In this document: one piece after another, positions 46,201-58,755 of the stretch
How positions within the stretch are numbered: the stretch's first letter is position 1
Layout: each line of letters opens with the position of its first letter
Origin: Stictocephala bisonia
Lineage: Eukaryota > Arthropoda > Insecta > Hemiptera > Membracidae
Assembly (NCBI GenBank): GCA_035578905.1
Contig: JAQJVL010000001.1
Location: forward strand, 8,220,211 to 8,284,210
DNA length: 64,000 nucleotides
Direction of reading: 5' to 3'
Notes under the pieces: generated by a model
Seen by the model: only the letters and a program-made list of their open reading frames with translations
The model's database searches: none
What the model was told of the DNA's origin: nothing
Made by a program: the position numbers and the translations under genes

Positions 46201-49200
46201 CTGTGTTGCAATAACAGAACATCCGCTTGAAAAGTAGGCCTCAACGGCAAAGGCACGCTCCTCACTATTCCAACGCATGATGGCGACTGAACCGTGTCGG
46301 GACAAAACTTTACAGTACCCCCTCTTGAACGAGACCGCTAGTGCTCCGCTATGACATCAACTAACTGAATGGCGCGCATTTAAAAAAAGGAAGTTATGCT
46401 GCTGCACCCTGTATATACCTGTATTATATTAAACCTTGGGCTACATTTGGGCATATAAAAATTACAAAGTATAAAAAAAATCTTAAAATTATAATTACTA
46501 TCTGAAACCACTAAATTGAGTGTTCAATTAGAAAAAATTGAGTTGGGCACCATTTTGATAAATGGCAGCCATTTAGAAAAATGTTACATCCATATATACA
46601 TATATGTTACAACCCTCTACAAAATCAAGAGAATGTTCCCCCATTTACAATTTGCTCTAAACTTTATAGTTTACAAGATCCCAATGGTGGCATGGTTTAA
46701 AAAACATCCTGTATAAGTTTGAATAATACTAAATTTATTGGACACCCATCTCATCCCCCTAAACACACGAGACTGAGTGTTCTCCCATCCATCCAAATAC
46801 GTAAAACTGTGTTAGAAAATCCCGCCCACGTAAACACACATGAATATGAAGGCTCTCTTGCCCATTCAAAACATGTAAGAAGTAAAGGGGTATTCTGCCA
46901 CACCAAATAACCACAAGGTTAAGAACCTTCCCACCCAACTCTAAGACCATCCCATCAACAAGCATGAAGATCAGGGAGAGTGAGAGAAATGACATTTGTA
47001 TTCATAATCTCTATTACCAGTGATCATATTTTATATATTAAAGTAGAAATAGTCTGGAATATATTTCTTAATTTTAAAACTATTGAAAAAATGTAAAGAA
47101 TCTTTGCAGTTATGTACATGTCCCTATATCAATCATTTAGACATATTTTACTCGTTTTTTGTACAGCGTGGGTGATAGCCCACGAAGAAAGTCTTAGAAA
47201 TTTTAATTGTAAGCTACATCGAGTTATACCTCATTTTAAAGGCCTTTGTTTGTACAATACAAAAGTGAAAACCTGAGGTCAAAAGGATGACCCAGTAAGA
47301 AAATACAGCCATTGAAAGAATTTAATGCCATATAACTAATTCTCCTTAGTTATACAGATATTTATTTATCCCTGTTGTTGATTGTTTACAATCATAATGA
47401 AAGACTGCATTATAAAAATAACTATGTTATTTAAGAAAAATAAGAAAAACGCTTTGGACGGTAAGTATACCCTAAAAGTTTTAAACAATTAATAAAAATC
47501 ATTTATTACATGTTTTTGTTTGAAAATGAATTAATTTATCAAATTTTGTTAATTAAATCATAGCTGTAAGCAACAATTGACAATAACAACTATCTTATCA
47601 TTCTTCCTAAGAAGTATTAGTTATATGACATAAAGTTCTTTGAGAGGTTACATTTCCTGATTGGATCATTCTTTTGACCTAAGGTTTGCACTGATGTATT
47701 GTAAAAACAAAGACCTTAAAAATGAGGAATAACTCAAGGTACATTTAACATTTTTAAGACTTCCTTCATGGGCCATCCCCTGGCTATGCGAAAAACGAGT
47801 AAAATATGTCTAAATGTTTGGATAGGGACATGTACATAACTACGGTCATTAAATTTTATTATAATTTTAAAATTAATAAATATATTCCAGACCTTTACCC
47901 AACTCCATATACAAGGTTGAAAAAAAATATGGAAACAGTGTTACAACTTTTGTATGACTTCACTTGTAAAACTAAAATCTTGTACATCATCATGGTTACA
48001 AAGAAGCTACTTTTTGACGAAATTAGTTGCATTTCATCTTTTCAGCAAGGAGTTGAACGAAAATCTCCGATGTAAGCCTAGGTCAAGGTTGTTATCAAAC
48101 GAAAGGTCTATTCAAGAGAAATTAATTGTCGCAAACTGGACTTCGAAAGCATATCCTTTCTAGAGTAGCGGTTATTTTAATTTTTTAAGTATTTAATTTG
48201 AACAATATTATTTTTTCACGATTTAACGGTTTCAAGTAAATTGTTCTTATCAAATATTACTCTTTATGTAACATAGTTATTAAAACAATTAAGTTATCAA
48301 ATTATCTACAGAAAAAATAACCACTTTACAAGTGAAGTCATACAGAAGTTGTGAAAGCGTTTCATATTTTTACTCACTGTATATATAAATAAAATTTATA
48401 CAAGCTATAGTAAATAATCTGAAAGGTACAGCTGTATAATAAAACTTAATACTTTAAGTGTGACAGTCAATTCCGTTGCAATGGAACAAACTTGGATGAT
48501 AACCTATTTACATAAACCCAAAATTACTTTTGAACAACTATATATAATTTTAGTCACCACTCTGATATTACATTGTTATTTAAATTAAAATATTCACCAA
48601 TCTACCTCATGGTTTGGTTTTTGTTAATTATAAAATGGATTTTGTTGTAGCCAATGTAATAATTTATTTTTCAACTCCCTAATGGAAAGCCGAGTAGTTA
48701 CATAAACTTTATTACAGAAGACAATACTGTTTACCTTATGAGATGGAATTTGGCCAAGGCCAATGTGTGATGGGGTACACCAAGTTTATTCCGATTTATA
48801 GTTTTATATGAATGTACGTCTTGTCTAAGCGTAAATAAGTGCAAATTAGTTTTGCATATAACAATAGATGAAAAACGTATAGATTTATAATTGTAAATAT
48901 TTTTAAATAAAAAAAAGTGGTTGATAAAGTTCTAAGAATTAAGCTCTACATATTGTTCTTAAATCCTCTTTATGCATTGTTATAATTTTTTATAGCTGAT
49001 TTGGTTCATTTAAAATAAATATCAAATTATTACAATATTTGTTATTGGTATATAAAAAATAAAGCAGAACAGTTAGAAAAAATCTCTCCAAAGGGGCACT
49101 AGATAATTATCTTCTCTTTAAAACAAAAACCATTTACATTATAGAACCATACATACACAAACCATAACAAAATGAAAATTAAATAGTATTGAGAAAACTG

Positions 49201-52200
49201 AAACGGTTGGTAACAAATTACCCCAATGGCTATAGACCAAGGGGTTCCAAAACCTTTTTTTCCACGCCCCCTCCTTTTGGAATCAATACCTCCCTTACAA
49301 TACAATGAAAAAATGATTTTTTTCTACTTGCACAAGAAACACGATGTAACATTTTAATGTATTACGTAAAGAAATATTGGTAAGAGAAAAAGTAGTTCAA
49401 TTAAATTAAAATCTGCTTTATACGTCAGTATTTACAAGAATATATTGAATGTTGTCAAGTAAATAAAAATATAACCTAGGTCAGTCAAATAAAAATATAA
49501 GTTAATACATATACACATCTTTGCAAAATTATTATTAAAATAATATACTGTACTTATAATAGTGAAAAATATAAAATATTAATAATTTACTATTATGTTA
49601 ATACTCATCATATGAATACGTAGTCTTACTTATTAAGTATATTTTAAGTTTATCCTTAAATTTGGAAAATGATGTTTCTGTTTAGACATTTTTAAGTAAT
49701 ATACTGGTAAAGATTATTCTGTGGTAAAGCATACTGTTTTTTTTTTCAAAAGAGTGCCAATCAATGAAAGGGAATGGTTAATTCATTTTGCTGTCTAGTG
49801 TAGTAATGCTGATTATCTCCATTAAGTTTCTGCTCTCCGATTTTTGACATACCAAAGTAAAAGGTGGAATGGTCTAAAAATGGTTTGTCCACTTATGTGC
49901 AGGAAATGTTCTAATCATTTTTATCAACTTTCATTATCCAATTAGGCATTAGAGTCCACATATAAAAGTTCAATAAAGATTTTGTGGTATTTTCAAGATT
50001 GTATTTTATAAGACATCTATTTTTTCAGGATTTTACCTATTTTCTTCGTTAACTGGCATGTGCGCATTTATCAAAGTATTTATTTATTTTGATAGCATAT
50101 TTTAGTGGTATTGTAATTAATGTTTGACATCTGTTACTGAAATGAGAATGTTTTTGGAAATTGCAAATGCAGGTGTTAAGTATTTTTTAGGCTTCATTCA
50201 TTTCTTTTACTTTTATAAAGTTAAAGAACTTTGAAAAAGTTCATAGTTTGTAAAAGTAATATAATTACTTAGTTTTATACAGTTCCAAGAGTTCATAGTT
50301 TGTAAAAGTAATATAATTACTTAGTTTTATACAGTTCCAAGAGTTCATAGTTTGTAAAAGTAATATAATTACTTAGTTTTATACAGTTCCAAGAGTTCAT
50401 AGTTTGTAAAAGTAATATAATTACTTAGTTTTATACAGTTCCAAGAGTTCATAGTTTGTAAAAGTAATATAATTACTTAGTTTTATACAGTTCCAAGAGT
50501 TCATAGTTTGTAAAAGTAATATAATTACTTAGTTTTATACAGTTCCAAGAGTTCAAAGTTTGTAACAGTAATATAATTACTTAGTTTTATACAGTTCCAA
50601 GAGTTCATAGTTTGTAAAAGTAATATAATTACTTAGTTTTATACAGTTCCAAGAGTTCATAGTTTGTAAAAGTAATATAATTACTTAGTTTTATACAGTT
50701 CCAAGAGTTCATAGTTTGTAAAAGTAATATAATTACTTAGTTTTATACAGTTCCAAGAGTTCATAGTTTGTAACAGTAATATAATTACTTAGTTTTATAC
50801 AGTTCCAAGAGTTCATAGTTTGTAAAAGTAATATAATTACTTAGTTTTATACAGTTCCAAGAGTTCATAGTTTGTAAAAGTAATATAATTACTTAGTTTT
50901 ATACAGTTCCAAGAGTTCATAGTTTGTAAAAGTAATATAATTACTTAGTTTTATACAGTTCCAAGAGTTCATAGTTTGTAACAGTAATATACTTAGTTTT
51001 ACTGTAATATAAACATCAATAGGTAATTTAATCGTAATATAAACTCAAGAGTTCAGTATACTTATTTTATACAGTTCCAAGAGTTCATAGTTTGTAACAG
51101 TAATATAATTACTTAGTTTTATACAGTTCCAAGAGTTCATAGTTTTGTAACAGTAATATAATTACTTAGTTTTATACAGTTCCAAGAGTTCATAGTTTGT
51201 AACAGTAATATAATTACTTAGTTTTATACAGTTCCAAGAGTTCATAGTTTGTAACAGTAATATAATTACTTAGTTTTATACAGTTCCAAGAGTTCATAGT
51301 TTGTAACAGTAATATAATTACTTAGTTTTATACAGTTCCAAGAGTTCATAGTTTGTAACAGTAATATAATTACTTAGTTTTATACAGTTCCAAGAGTTCA
51401 TAGTTTGTAACAGTAATATAATTACTTAGTTTTTATACAGTTCCAAGAGTTCATAGTTTGTAACAGTAATATAATTACTTAGTTTTATACAGTTCCAAGA
51501 GTTCATAGTTTGTAACAGTAATATACTTAGTTTTACTGTAATATAAACATCAATAGGTAATTTAATCGTAATATAAACTGATTTAACACACTGTTGTGTT
51601 ATTATTTCCTACATGCAACCATCTCTTACTCACTATAGTACTTAGCACCTAATATTGACAACTTTGTGGAGTATTCTCGCCGGTCAATCTTGCGGATAGT
51701 CAGGAGTTAGACTTTAAATTCAGAAGTTAGTACCATGAAACTTATATTAGTCTTACCTTCTAGATCATCCTTTATAACAGTGCTATGTTTATTAATCTGC
51801 CTACAAAAGTTTGTAGTCTATTAGTAACCAAAAATCTGCAACCATTATAAATCATCCACCGATTCCATGTTCAACAAGGATTAAGACGGGGTTAAAGATG
51901 AAAATAACAACACCAGATATCCTCACACAATCTATGTAATCTTTGTACAATTTACACAATCTACGAAAGCTGGACAGTTGTACAAAAAGAATTTATTAAT
52001 TAACATTAGGTACAAGATAAAAGACTACATTTGACAGCATTGCCTTATTTAAGTCAGCAGCAGTAGCACCGACTAACACCAGGCAGTTGACAGCTCATGC
52101 TACATATGAACTGTTTTCAACTGATGTATAATGGCTATTACTGAGAGCACATCTGATAGGTAAAAATATCTACCTTCCTAAATCCTAACCATTTGAAAGA

Positions 52201-55200
52201 GAGTAATTAATTTAGTTAAAAAATTATAAATTGTGGAATTAATTAATAGTTTCATTTGAAAGAGAGTCAGTCAGTAAATATAATTTTGGATTCAATTCCT
52301 CTGACATTCCAATTTAGAAATATCAGAATGTAGGATCTAAAATGTTATTTATTTACAGAGAAAGATTTAACCTTACATACATATAACTCAGACTGCTGCT
52401 AAAAAAATTTCTTTTTCTATTTAATTATCTTTTGGTTTTTAGCACTTTTTCAACGATTTATTTCTTTCATGAAAAAAATGTATTTACAGATTGTATTCTT
52501 ACTATGTTCATCATCTCGTACTTCACTCAAACTAAACCTAATTGATAAAGGAGTGCTATAAGCAATCTATCACAAAATCTCACTACAATGTGAAATTATT
52601 TCTCAAGCCAAAAATCAATGCAAGTTCTAATTTTTAAAATGGAAATTATGTAATTTCTTGTGTATACCAATCTATGAATAATACAATTTATCTAGACTAG
52701 CATATCTTTATTATCTCTGGGATTGAAGAAACGTTATAAGAGATTTTGATTCTGTAGTATTTATCTCAACATACATGCGTCTGTTTTCTTCCATGCCACA
52801 ACAACCAACTGACATTACTCTTGTTTGTTACCTGTACACTGAGACAATATGGCAACGAATGTGCAAATCTCAGCTAAGGAGGTGACTTAGCACATTTACT
52901 GACTCTGCTCCAGCACTCAGCAGCTGAATGAATATATATAGCAACTGGCCACATAGCCACATGATTATGATTATATTACCGTTTATAGCAACTTCTGGGT
53001 CCTCTTTTTAATTAAATAAGACAAACCACAATCCTCTTGCAGGCTAAAAAGGAAAATTCACAGATCAGTATTGAACACAGTAACAAGTCTCAAAACGGTT
53101 CATGAAGTCTATAAGAAAAAGAAGACAGGTCTCGTAGGAAGAATATCAGGATCTATAGCCTTTTAGAGGGTACAAAGATAGAGTAGCCAAGAAAGAGAAT
53201 TATATGAGTCGAGTTCAGAGTTAGAAGAGTCTTGGGTATAGAGTTAACACTATTGATAATGTGTGAGATTTTAAACAGATTTATTCCATTTAACTACACT
53301 CAATCCTCTAAAGTCTTAGTTTTTAAAAACTATTCTATCAAAAATGTTGACCATTTAAATATTACTTTCTATTAGATGATAAGTTAGGGGGAAACAATTT
53401 TTGTCAGAGTAAAGCAATGCTACTTGTTTTAGCTCGACCATTTGAACTATCATCACAGTTTTTGATTGATTATCGCAAGATAACACCAAATTAATGGTTA
53501 ACTGTAATGAAGTTTGGTATGTAGGTAATTCATACAAAGGTGGAACTATTTACTATTTTTTAAATTACTTATGATTCAAAATTACTGCCATGAAACTGGA
53601 AGCACCTTAGTATATTGTGTAAGAGCAATAACTGCGATACTATTATGGTACTATGTCTGTGTGGGTATGCGCTTCACTGTTACATTTAGTCTAGATTCGG
53701 CAAATTTTGAGAATAACATCGAAAGCTATTGACCAGGGAAAAGGTCAATGTAACTGAACGATTTTTGAATGCTAAAGGCGACTGAATGGCTTTCGTGTCA
53801 GCCCCTCATAAATGAATAACAGCAGGCAAAAGACAAAAGGAAACCGGCGGTTCAACAAGCAAAACCTCTAGACATGTAAATCACCAGAGAGACTGATATT
53901 GTAATTCATAAGGTTTTTTTTTCTCCTTTGTTAAATCAGAGAACATTTCGACTAGACAGTTGAAAAGAACTGAGCAAACCACATGTTCAGATTATTAGCA
54001 TGTCACTATAGTTGATCATAAAAGAGCACGACGTACACGTTATAGAAAGTAAAATGCTCCTTATATTCTAAAAATTCTATAAACCTTATTTATGGAATTA
54101 ACCTCATAATTTTCCAGACACTTTTATTTACAACTAACTACCTAATTTGAATAAAATGCCTAAAGGAAACTTGGAAGCATAAATGAAATAATAAAGAAAC
54201 AAATAGTCTCAAAAACTACAGTAGGCTAACTTTAAAATTAAAGTTCTAATACCTAGTTTTGCTTAGTTTCATTCTGTAACAAGTAAATAGAGAAGTTATT
54301 AGAAAGGAAACTTGACAGAACTTGAAAAAGAAGAGATAAAACTTGTGCTACTAAAAATGATAAGTTAATTTATTATTTATAAATGTGCATTAGATTATTT
54401 GTAAGTACATATGATATACATTTATTATAAATACATACATTATTATAAATTATCTTTATTTTATAATTTTGCATAGCAAAAAATTCAACAAAGAGACTGA
54501 AATAAAAATAAATAAATCTATTCAGAACTCGTTCATAAATGTGTTTTGTGACTATTGTAAACTTTCGAGATGTGTGTTTCTCAACTTTATGAAAACAAAG
54601 CCAATAATCTAATGATGGATAGTTAAATCTAAAACATGTAATCCAGGGCTGATTAACTTGAATGTGGATGGGCTAAATGAGATATACGCAAATTATTTTA
54701 GAGTAAAATTTGGCTTTGGATACTTTACTGAATTTTTTAAACATTCTATGGAATGATAGCATACGTGATAGCAATGTCAACAAGTAGAGGATTCAAACTG
54801 GTTGTTTTCAGTAGGCTGCTAGAATGTTGCCATGACGACGATCATGTCACTAAGTGTAAGTAAAGATGACTCTCCAGCCATAACATAGTGCAACTTAATT
54901 TATGTTATAACAAAATTTAAAATTTTGTGGGAAATAACTGTTGTAGACAAAAATATTTGGTAGCTATGCACTTTCTACTCGTCTCAAAGAAAAACTGAAA
55001 ATTTGCAGTTCAAAAATAGTTGAACATGATTATTATCAGGGGAGATGATTTTGTTGTGATGGAAACTCTTTTTTTATTACAGGTTATCATTTTTTTAAAG
55101 AAAATTTTATAAATTAATTGTTTAAAAAGTCATTGGGCTATTTTGAGAATTTTAAAATTATTTAAAACATGAACAAAATTGGATTCTTATGGTGCCTTAC

Positions 55201-57001
55201 GAGAGCTATAAGTGTCCTTTATATAATGTTATGATCTAGATATCACATATTGCTGTGGTTACTAAATGATTCAGCAATAAAAGCTCTTTCTGTGTGTATT
55301 TATATACTTTAACTCTTACTTTATTTCCAAATGTTAGTGTTGTTAAGAACAAAGGCATTGTTGTTTTTTATGCTAAAGGTTTTTCATAATATATACCGGT
55401 ATAAGATAAGAATTAAGATTTTTTCACTGGAAAGAAATAAAATCCAGGAAAATTACAAATGTAGGGAAAAACAAAATAAATCTTTTTTTAGTTGGATACT
55501 CAAACTGTGAATTTTGTCCTGGTCATGAATATGTCAAGGTTTTGTAATTAGATCAAACTTATCCATACCTAACCAAAAATGACATAAACCAAACCTTCCT
55601 GAAGCTGGCTGGCACTAACATGCTTAATAAGATAATAGTTTGATTGCAAAGCCCTGGACATATTTGTGATCAGAACCAAATTCCGCAGAATTTGAGAATC
55701 CGGAATAGTTTTCAAATTTTTGTGTTCAACATAAAAAAACTACATCAATTAAAAAATGCCAATATTTGCGAAGCGACTAGAATCTGGATGAATAGGAAAA
55801 AAGGGATTGTTATCTTGAGCTATTTTATCCACTGGAGGTGTTTAAAACAAAATGTAATTGGTTGGGAGGGAAAATTTGTGTTGACCTATAAAACAAATTT
55901 TTTCTCAAACCTAACATTCTCCTATCCTACACAGACCTTTTTTGAGGTGCGTGGCCTCCAGAACAGCCTGCTGGTAGCCCTTTTGCCAAAAAATATGCAA
56001 ATTTATCTTTTAAAGTTAGTAGTTCCTTGTATTGACATGATGCATATGGCTGCTGGTAGGTGAAAACTGCATAAGTAAGTTAGGTAATTACCAAAACTTG
56101 ATATCCCTGGAATTCCTCGTGAAACTAGGCCTATAGCAAATTCTTGATTTATTTTTTAGAAAGTTTTCATATTGTATTACTTGAGTACAAATTTATGGTT
56201 ACTAAATATTTTTCAGATTCATGTTCAGCATAAAAATCCATGTCATGTTTTAAAATCATGAAAAAACTGTGTTGAACTTGAAAATAGTCTACGGCTATCA
56301 GCTGTATGGACAATATAATTAATATGTAGGATTGAGACACATGACAGTGAAAAAGTTAAACTAAAAGCTTTCAACAACCAACACATGTTATTAAACATAA
56401 TATATGTAAGTTAGGCCTACGCTTATTTCAGCTCAAGAAAATGTAACGATTAGGCCTAGGTACTTACTTTGCTAGAATTACCCTGGCAGTTACGGTTCTT
56501 CTTGTGAGGCCTAAAATTAAAACTTGCGTTAGCCCTTTTTGGTTTGCTAGAGGTAAATGATTTGTACCTAGACATATTGGGAGTTTTCCATGCCACGCTT
56601 GAGCCAGAAGATGTAGAAGGGTTGTTATTGTTATTTTTCCAGTTAGGCTCTTTCCATGCCACGCTTGAGCCAGAAGATGTAGAAGGGTTGTTATTGCAAT
56701 TTTTCCAGTTAGGCTCTTTCAAAGCCACTCTTGAGCCAGAAGATGTAGAAGGGTTGTTATTGTAATTTTTCCAGTTAGGCTCTTGTAGGCCCCGATGTAT
56801 AGTTATATCATTAGAAGTATTGGAGCTCAGAGGTATAAAATCCGGGCTTTCCGAATAATTCTTTGGTGTTGATAGTTTGCGTCCCTTACCCTTTATACGC
56901 CAGTAGGGTAAACTTGGCTTTAAGAACACATGATCCTGAGCATTGGGGTGTTGATTTTCATTTTGTGTCTCTGATTTGGGAGTATGATCGGATCCATTCA
57001 T
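43083..57001 (-). CDS. Tentative MPLKIP/TTDN1-like protein (two exons)
   Basis: Exon 1 57001-56468 (178 codons, donor AGCAAA|GTAAGT) and exon 2 43238-43083 (acceptor GCTATATAG, 51 residues, TGA) are both phase 0, giving 229 residues. Exon 1 is low-complexity, Ser/Asn/Pro/Lys-rich, with three 23-residue repeats of the form EPNWKN-x-NNNPSTSSGS then (S/R)VA. Exon 2 is acidic with DYISKTMVENPWAELEQK, resembling the C-terminal Y-x(4)-M-(L/V)-E-(D/N)-PWA-x-LE block of M-phase-specific PLK1-interacting protein (TTDN1), a small disordered protein tied to RNA lariat processing and trichothiodystrophy in humans. The joining of the two exons is inferred from phase and order. The family call rests on one short motif. 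Confidence 0.5.
43386..44590. repeat. 75-bp minisatellite, 16 copies
   Basis: Sixteen near-identical copies of a 75-bp unit (TGTGGCATCACTGTACTGATT ... GTCTACTAAATACGCC). The junction word is AATACGCC in most copies but AATAGGCC in four consecutive copies (43600-43830), showing local homogenisation. It begins about 150 bp upstream of the acceptor of the terminal exon at 43238. Because 75 is a multiple of 3, the array stays open in one frame on each strand; I regard these frames as accidental. Confidence 0.96.
44600..45100. other. no gene recognised
   Basis: AT-rich intronic DNA between the minisatellite and the mariner element, with no motif seen. Confidence 0.5.
45105..46411 (-). mobile_element. 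mariner-type transposon, D-to-D spacing about 41
   Basis: 1,307 bp flanked by TA. Inverted ends CAGGGTGTGGCAGCATAACT (left) and CAGGGTGCAGCAGCATAACT (right, reversed), both running into TCCTTTTTT-like sequence. The transposase is in three pieces on the minus strand. Between the second catalytic Asp (FQQDSATAH) and the third (SPCDFFLWG) I count 41 residues, which places it with the DD41D group of Tc1/mariner-related elements. Confidence 0.9.
45212..46279 (-). pseudogene. mariner DD41D-like transposase, disrupted
   Basis: N-terminal piece (46279-46048) with MRWNSEERAFAVEAYF and the HTH-like SVIATQRAFRNRFNLAP. Middle piece (45973-45557) with PHKSQCGVQF-type sequence and VTVTVNSDRYVNML (first catalytic Asp). 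C-terminal piece (45514-45212) with PERLISIRGDLEWPAHSPDL, PCDFFLWGFLKSRVY and an end at FKTM. One stop (TAG) falls where Trp is expected before FQQD, and a frameshift lies near 46050. Few defects, so fairly young. Confidence 0.9.
46510..46712. mobile_element. Tc1/mariner-like end fragment
   Basis: The right side reads, on the complement, TACAGGATGTTTTTTAAACC followed by ATGCCACCATTGGGATC, next to TA. The left end is not clear. No transposase. Confidence 0.4.
47049..47896. mobile_element. long inverted repeat / fold-back element 2 (intronic)
   Basis: Arms 47049-47392 and 47565-47896 are reverse complements over about 340 bp. Shared words include GTCTGGAATATATTT, GTACATGTCCCTAT, CATTTAGACATATTTTACTC and CATATAACTAAT. 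The spacer of about 170 bp is unique. It lies in the large intron of the MPLKIP-like gene. Confidence 0.88.
47915..48383. mobile_element. MITE with about 55-bp inverted ends
   Basis: The left arm ACAACTTTTGTATGACTTCA then CTTGTAAAAC is matched in reverse by the right arm ACAACTTCTGTATGACTTCA then CTTGTAAAGT. Outer parts share AAAAATATG(A/G)AA and a TACA start. It directly abuts fold-back element 2. Confidence 0.72.
48390..50235. other. no gene recognised; hAT-like word at 49230
   Basis: AT-rich intron. CAAGGGGTTCCAAAACCTTT, followed by CCACGCCCCCTCC (49235-49275), looks like the outer end of a Charlie-type hAT element, but no second end was found. A short decayed repeat lies at 49450-49510 (ATAAAAATATAA words). 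Confidence 0.4.
50239..51582. repeat. 52-bp tandem array with higher-order duplication
   Basis: About 24 copies of a 52-bp unit (GTTCATAGTTTGTAAAAGTA ... TACAGTTCCAAGA). The array is two blocks, 50239-50985 and about 51060-51520, each closed by the same roughly 60-bp cap (ACTTAGTTTTACTGTAATAT ... CGTAATATAAACT) at 50984-51046 and 51521-51582. Block 1 units mostly read GTAAAAG (two read GTAACAG). All of block 2 reads GTAACAG. Confidence 0.95.
51583..56455. other. intron sequence, no gene recognised
   Basis: About 4.9 kb of AT-rich sequence in the MPLKIP-like intron. A 139-codon plus-strand frame at 55644-56063 has no motif and no splice signals I trust. I found no transposon ends or tandem repeats here. 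Confidence 0.5.
56468..57001 (-). CDS. first coding exon, Ser/Asn-rich with three 23-residue repeats
   Basis: 178 codons from ATG at 57001 to the donor at 56468. Middle: three tandem repeats (about residues 71-140) in which WKN, NNNPSTSSGS and VA(W/L) are constant. The C-terminal part (SRYKSFTSSKPKRANASFNF) is basic and rich in aromatic and basic residues (FRPHKKNRN). No membrane segment or folded domain is visible. The repeats are better conserved as protein than as DNA at silent sites only in part, so selection is plausible but unproven. Confidence 0.65.
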
Positions 57002-58490
57002 TTTTTAAGTTAATATGTCAAATAGCTTACCTATTTGATTTATATTAAACAGAATACTGAAATAATAGGCAACAGTCAAATAAGTTTAACACTGCTGAAA
57101 CAACCCTTAAAAAATATAAAATTACTCTTTATCACACGTTTTAAACCTTACTATGAACTGTTCCATATAAACTCTTCAAAAGAAAGACTAATTCCAAATC
57201 CCTCATTTGTTTAGTCTAGATTGGCAGGAAGGAAACACGAACACCACGAACTCACTAGGAGCAGTGTTGCCAACAAGACTAGAACATATTACCCAGAATG
57301 TATAATAAAATCCCCAAAACTCTTCTTTAATACTCGAAATAAAAATTTGAAACCCCTGGAGTCTCCTGAAATTAATAAAACAGATTTGCTCGGGATAAAC
57401 GCATATTTAACTGAATTTAAAAATAATTCATTAAAGGGCTGAATTTTACATAGATTAATTAAAACAACTTTTCAGCAAATTCCGGTTGAGCAATAAGAAT
57501 TGTCGTATAGAAAGAGGTTTAGATTTACGAAGCATATTAAGCATAATAATTCTCTTTATATAATTATTTTGTTTAACCCTCGAACTGAGATGAGTGTAAT
57601 CAAGGAAGATAGAATACAAGGTGGGGCGGCCATGCGTATCTAAACCATCCACTTCATTGGCAGTGCTGCGTGGACTGGTCCCCACGCACTATTTACTATA
57701 AATAGGCTCCACCATTGATTAACGCAATGCATGTCATAATGAATGGCTCATATTATATATATATATATATTGTTTTTGTTTAACTCAGTTCCTTCACAGT
57801 TCACTGTTTTCACTAGTTAATGATGTTGAATGCTATTTACAGTTAATAATAAGTAAACTATTTTGATTTCTACTCTCACAAAAGTACTCTTTAATTATTG
57901 TTGTAATAGTAATATTTTAGTAGTGACACTGCCACTCCAAGAAACATCTGGTAAAGATTAGTATCTGCAAAGAAGACATCGAATGCCGGGTTTGTTGTGA
58001 AGCGTTTGAGTCTGTCATACACATTTCAACTGCGAACTTTGGAGAACGAGTATTTTCGGGGTTGAGTCCTCAAAAGAAATAATGGGAGCTAGTCTGGGGT
58101 AAAGGATTTTTATAGCTGGTTAAGACGCTCGGAATAGGTAGGCCCATTCTAGTAGGTAACAGGGGAACACAATAAACCCACGGTTGAAGTGCAATCTAGG
58201 AATGGCCTTAAAGCTCTCCATTCCTCTTAACAAAATGAACAAAACATTGTAACAGCAGTTTTCATTGCCATATTGGGAACTAACATATCATCTCGTATTG
58301 GGTTTTCGGAACTCAGTCTAAACGGTTTTAATATATATGTGACAAATCTTTAGCCAATAGCAACAAATCTAGGGAGGTGGTGTTCTTATAGTGGTACGTG
58401 ATTATGTTCCTAGCTGTATTTTGACCTCTCCCTCTTGAGCTTCTGAGTGCATATTTGTCTCCTGTGCACTTTCTTCCCGTCGTTTTTTGT
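57002..58490. other. upstream region of the MPLKIP-like gene; no gene recognised
   Basis: Expected to hold the minus-strand promoter and 5' leader. Short frames at 57221-57442 (plus) and 57455-57685 (minus) have no recognisable motif. A TA microsatellite lies at 57752-57770. I cannot place a promoter from sequence alone. Confidence 0.4.
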
Positions 58491-58495
58491 AATTT

Positions 58496-58755
58496 GTGCC
58501 TAAATCCTTCCTGGACAGCCTCCTGCTTCTTAGTCTTACTTACTGTGAATCCGCTTATGAAATTATTGCTGATGCTGATCCTCATGGTGGCATGTCTCTT
58601 ATGGGAAACTTCACCGTTCCCAATGTAAACTGGAAATCTGGTGAATTACAGCAATGCGTGGATGTTTCAGGTTTTCTGAAATACTCGACTTTTACCCTCA
58701 ATCTGACAAAACAGAACCAAACTTTAGATTCAATAGCGTCTATCTTGAATTGATC
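58496..58755 (+). pseudogene. LINE endonuclease scrap
   Basis: Reads MSLMGNFTVPNVNWKSGELQ, then FLKYSTFTLNLTKQNQTLDS. This matches the pattern GDFN-x-PxxxW-x-SG followed by the 'Q-x-x-x-(T/P)-TR-x-x-x-LD' stretch of LINE endonucleases. It is separated by 0.3 kb from the fold-back whose arms carry LINE reverse transcriptase, and may be from the same family. Confidence 0.62.

Noticed and set aside
55644..56063. 139-codon plus-strand frame
   Set aside because: No recognisable domain, no convincing start or splice context, and it lies antisense inside the intron of the MPLKIP-like gene.
57221..57685. short frames upstream of the MPLKIP-like gene as separate genes
   Set aside because: Under 80 codons each, no motif, and they lie where a promoter and 5' leader are expected.
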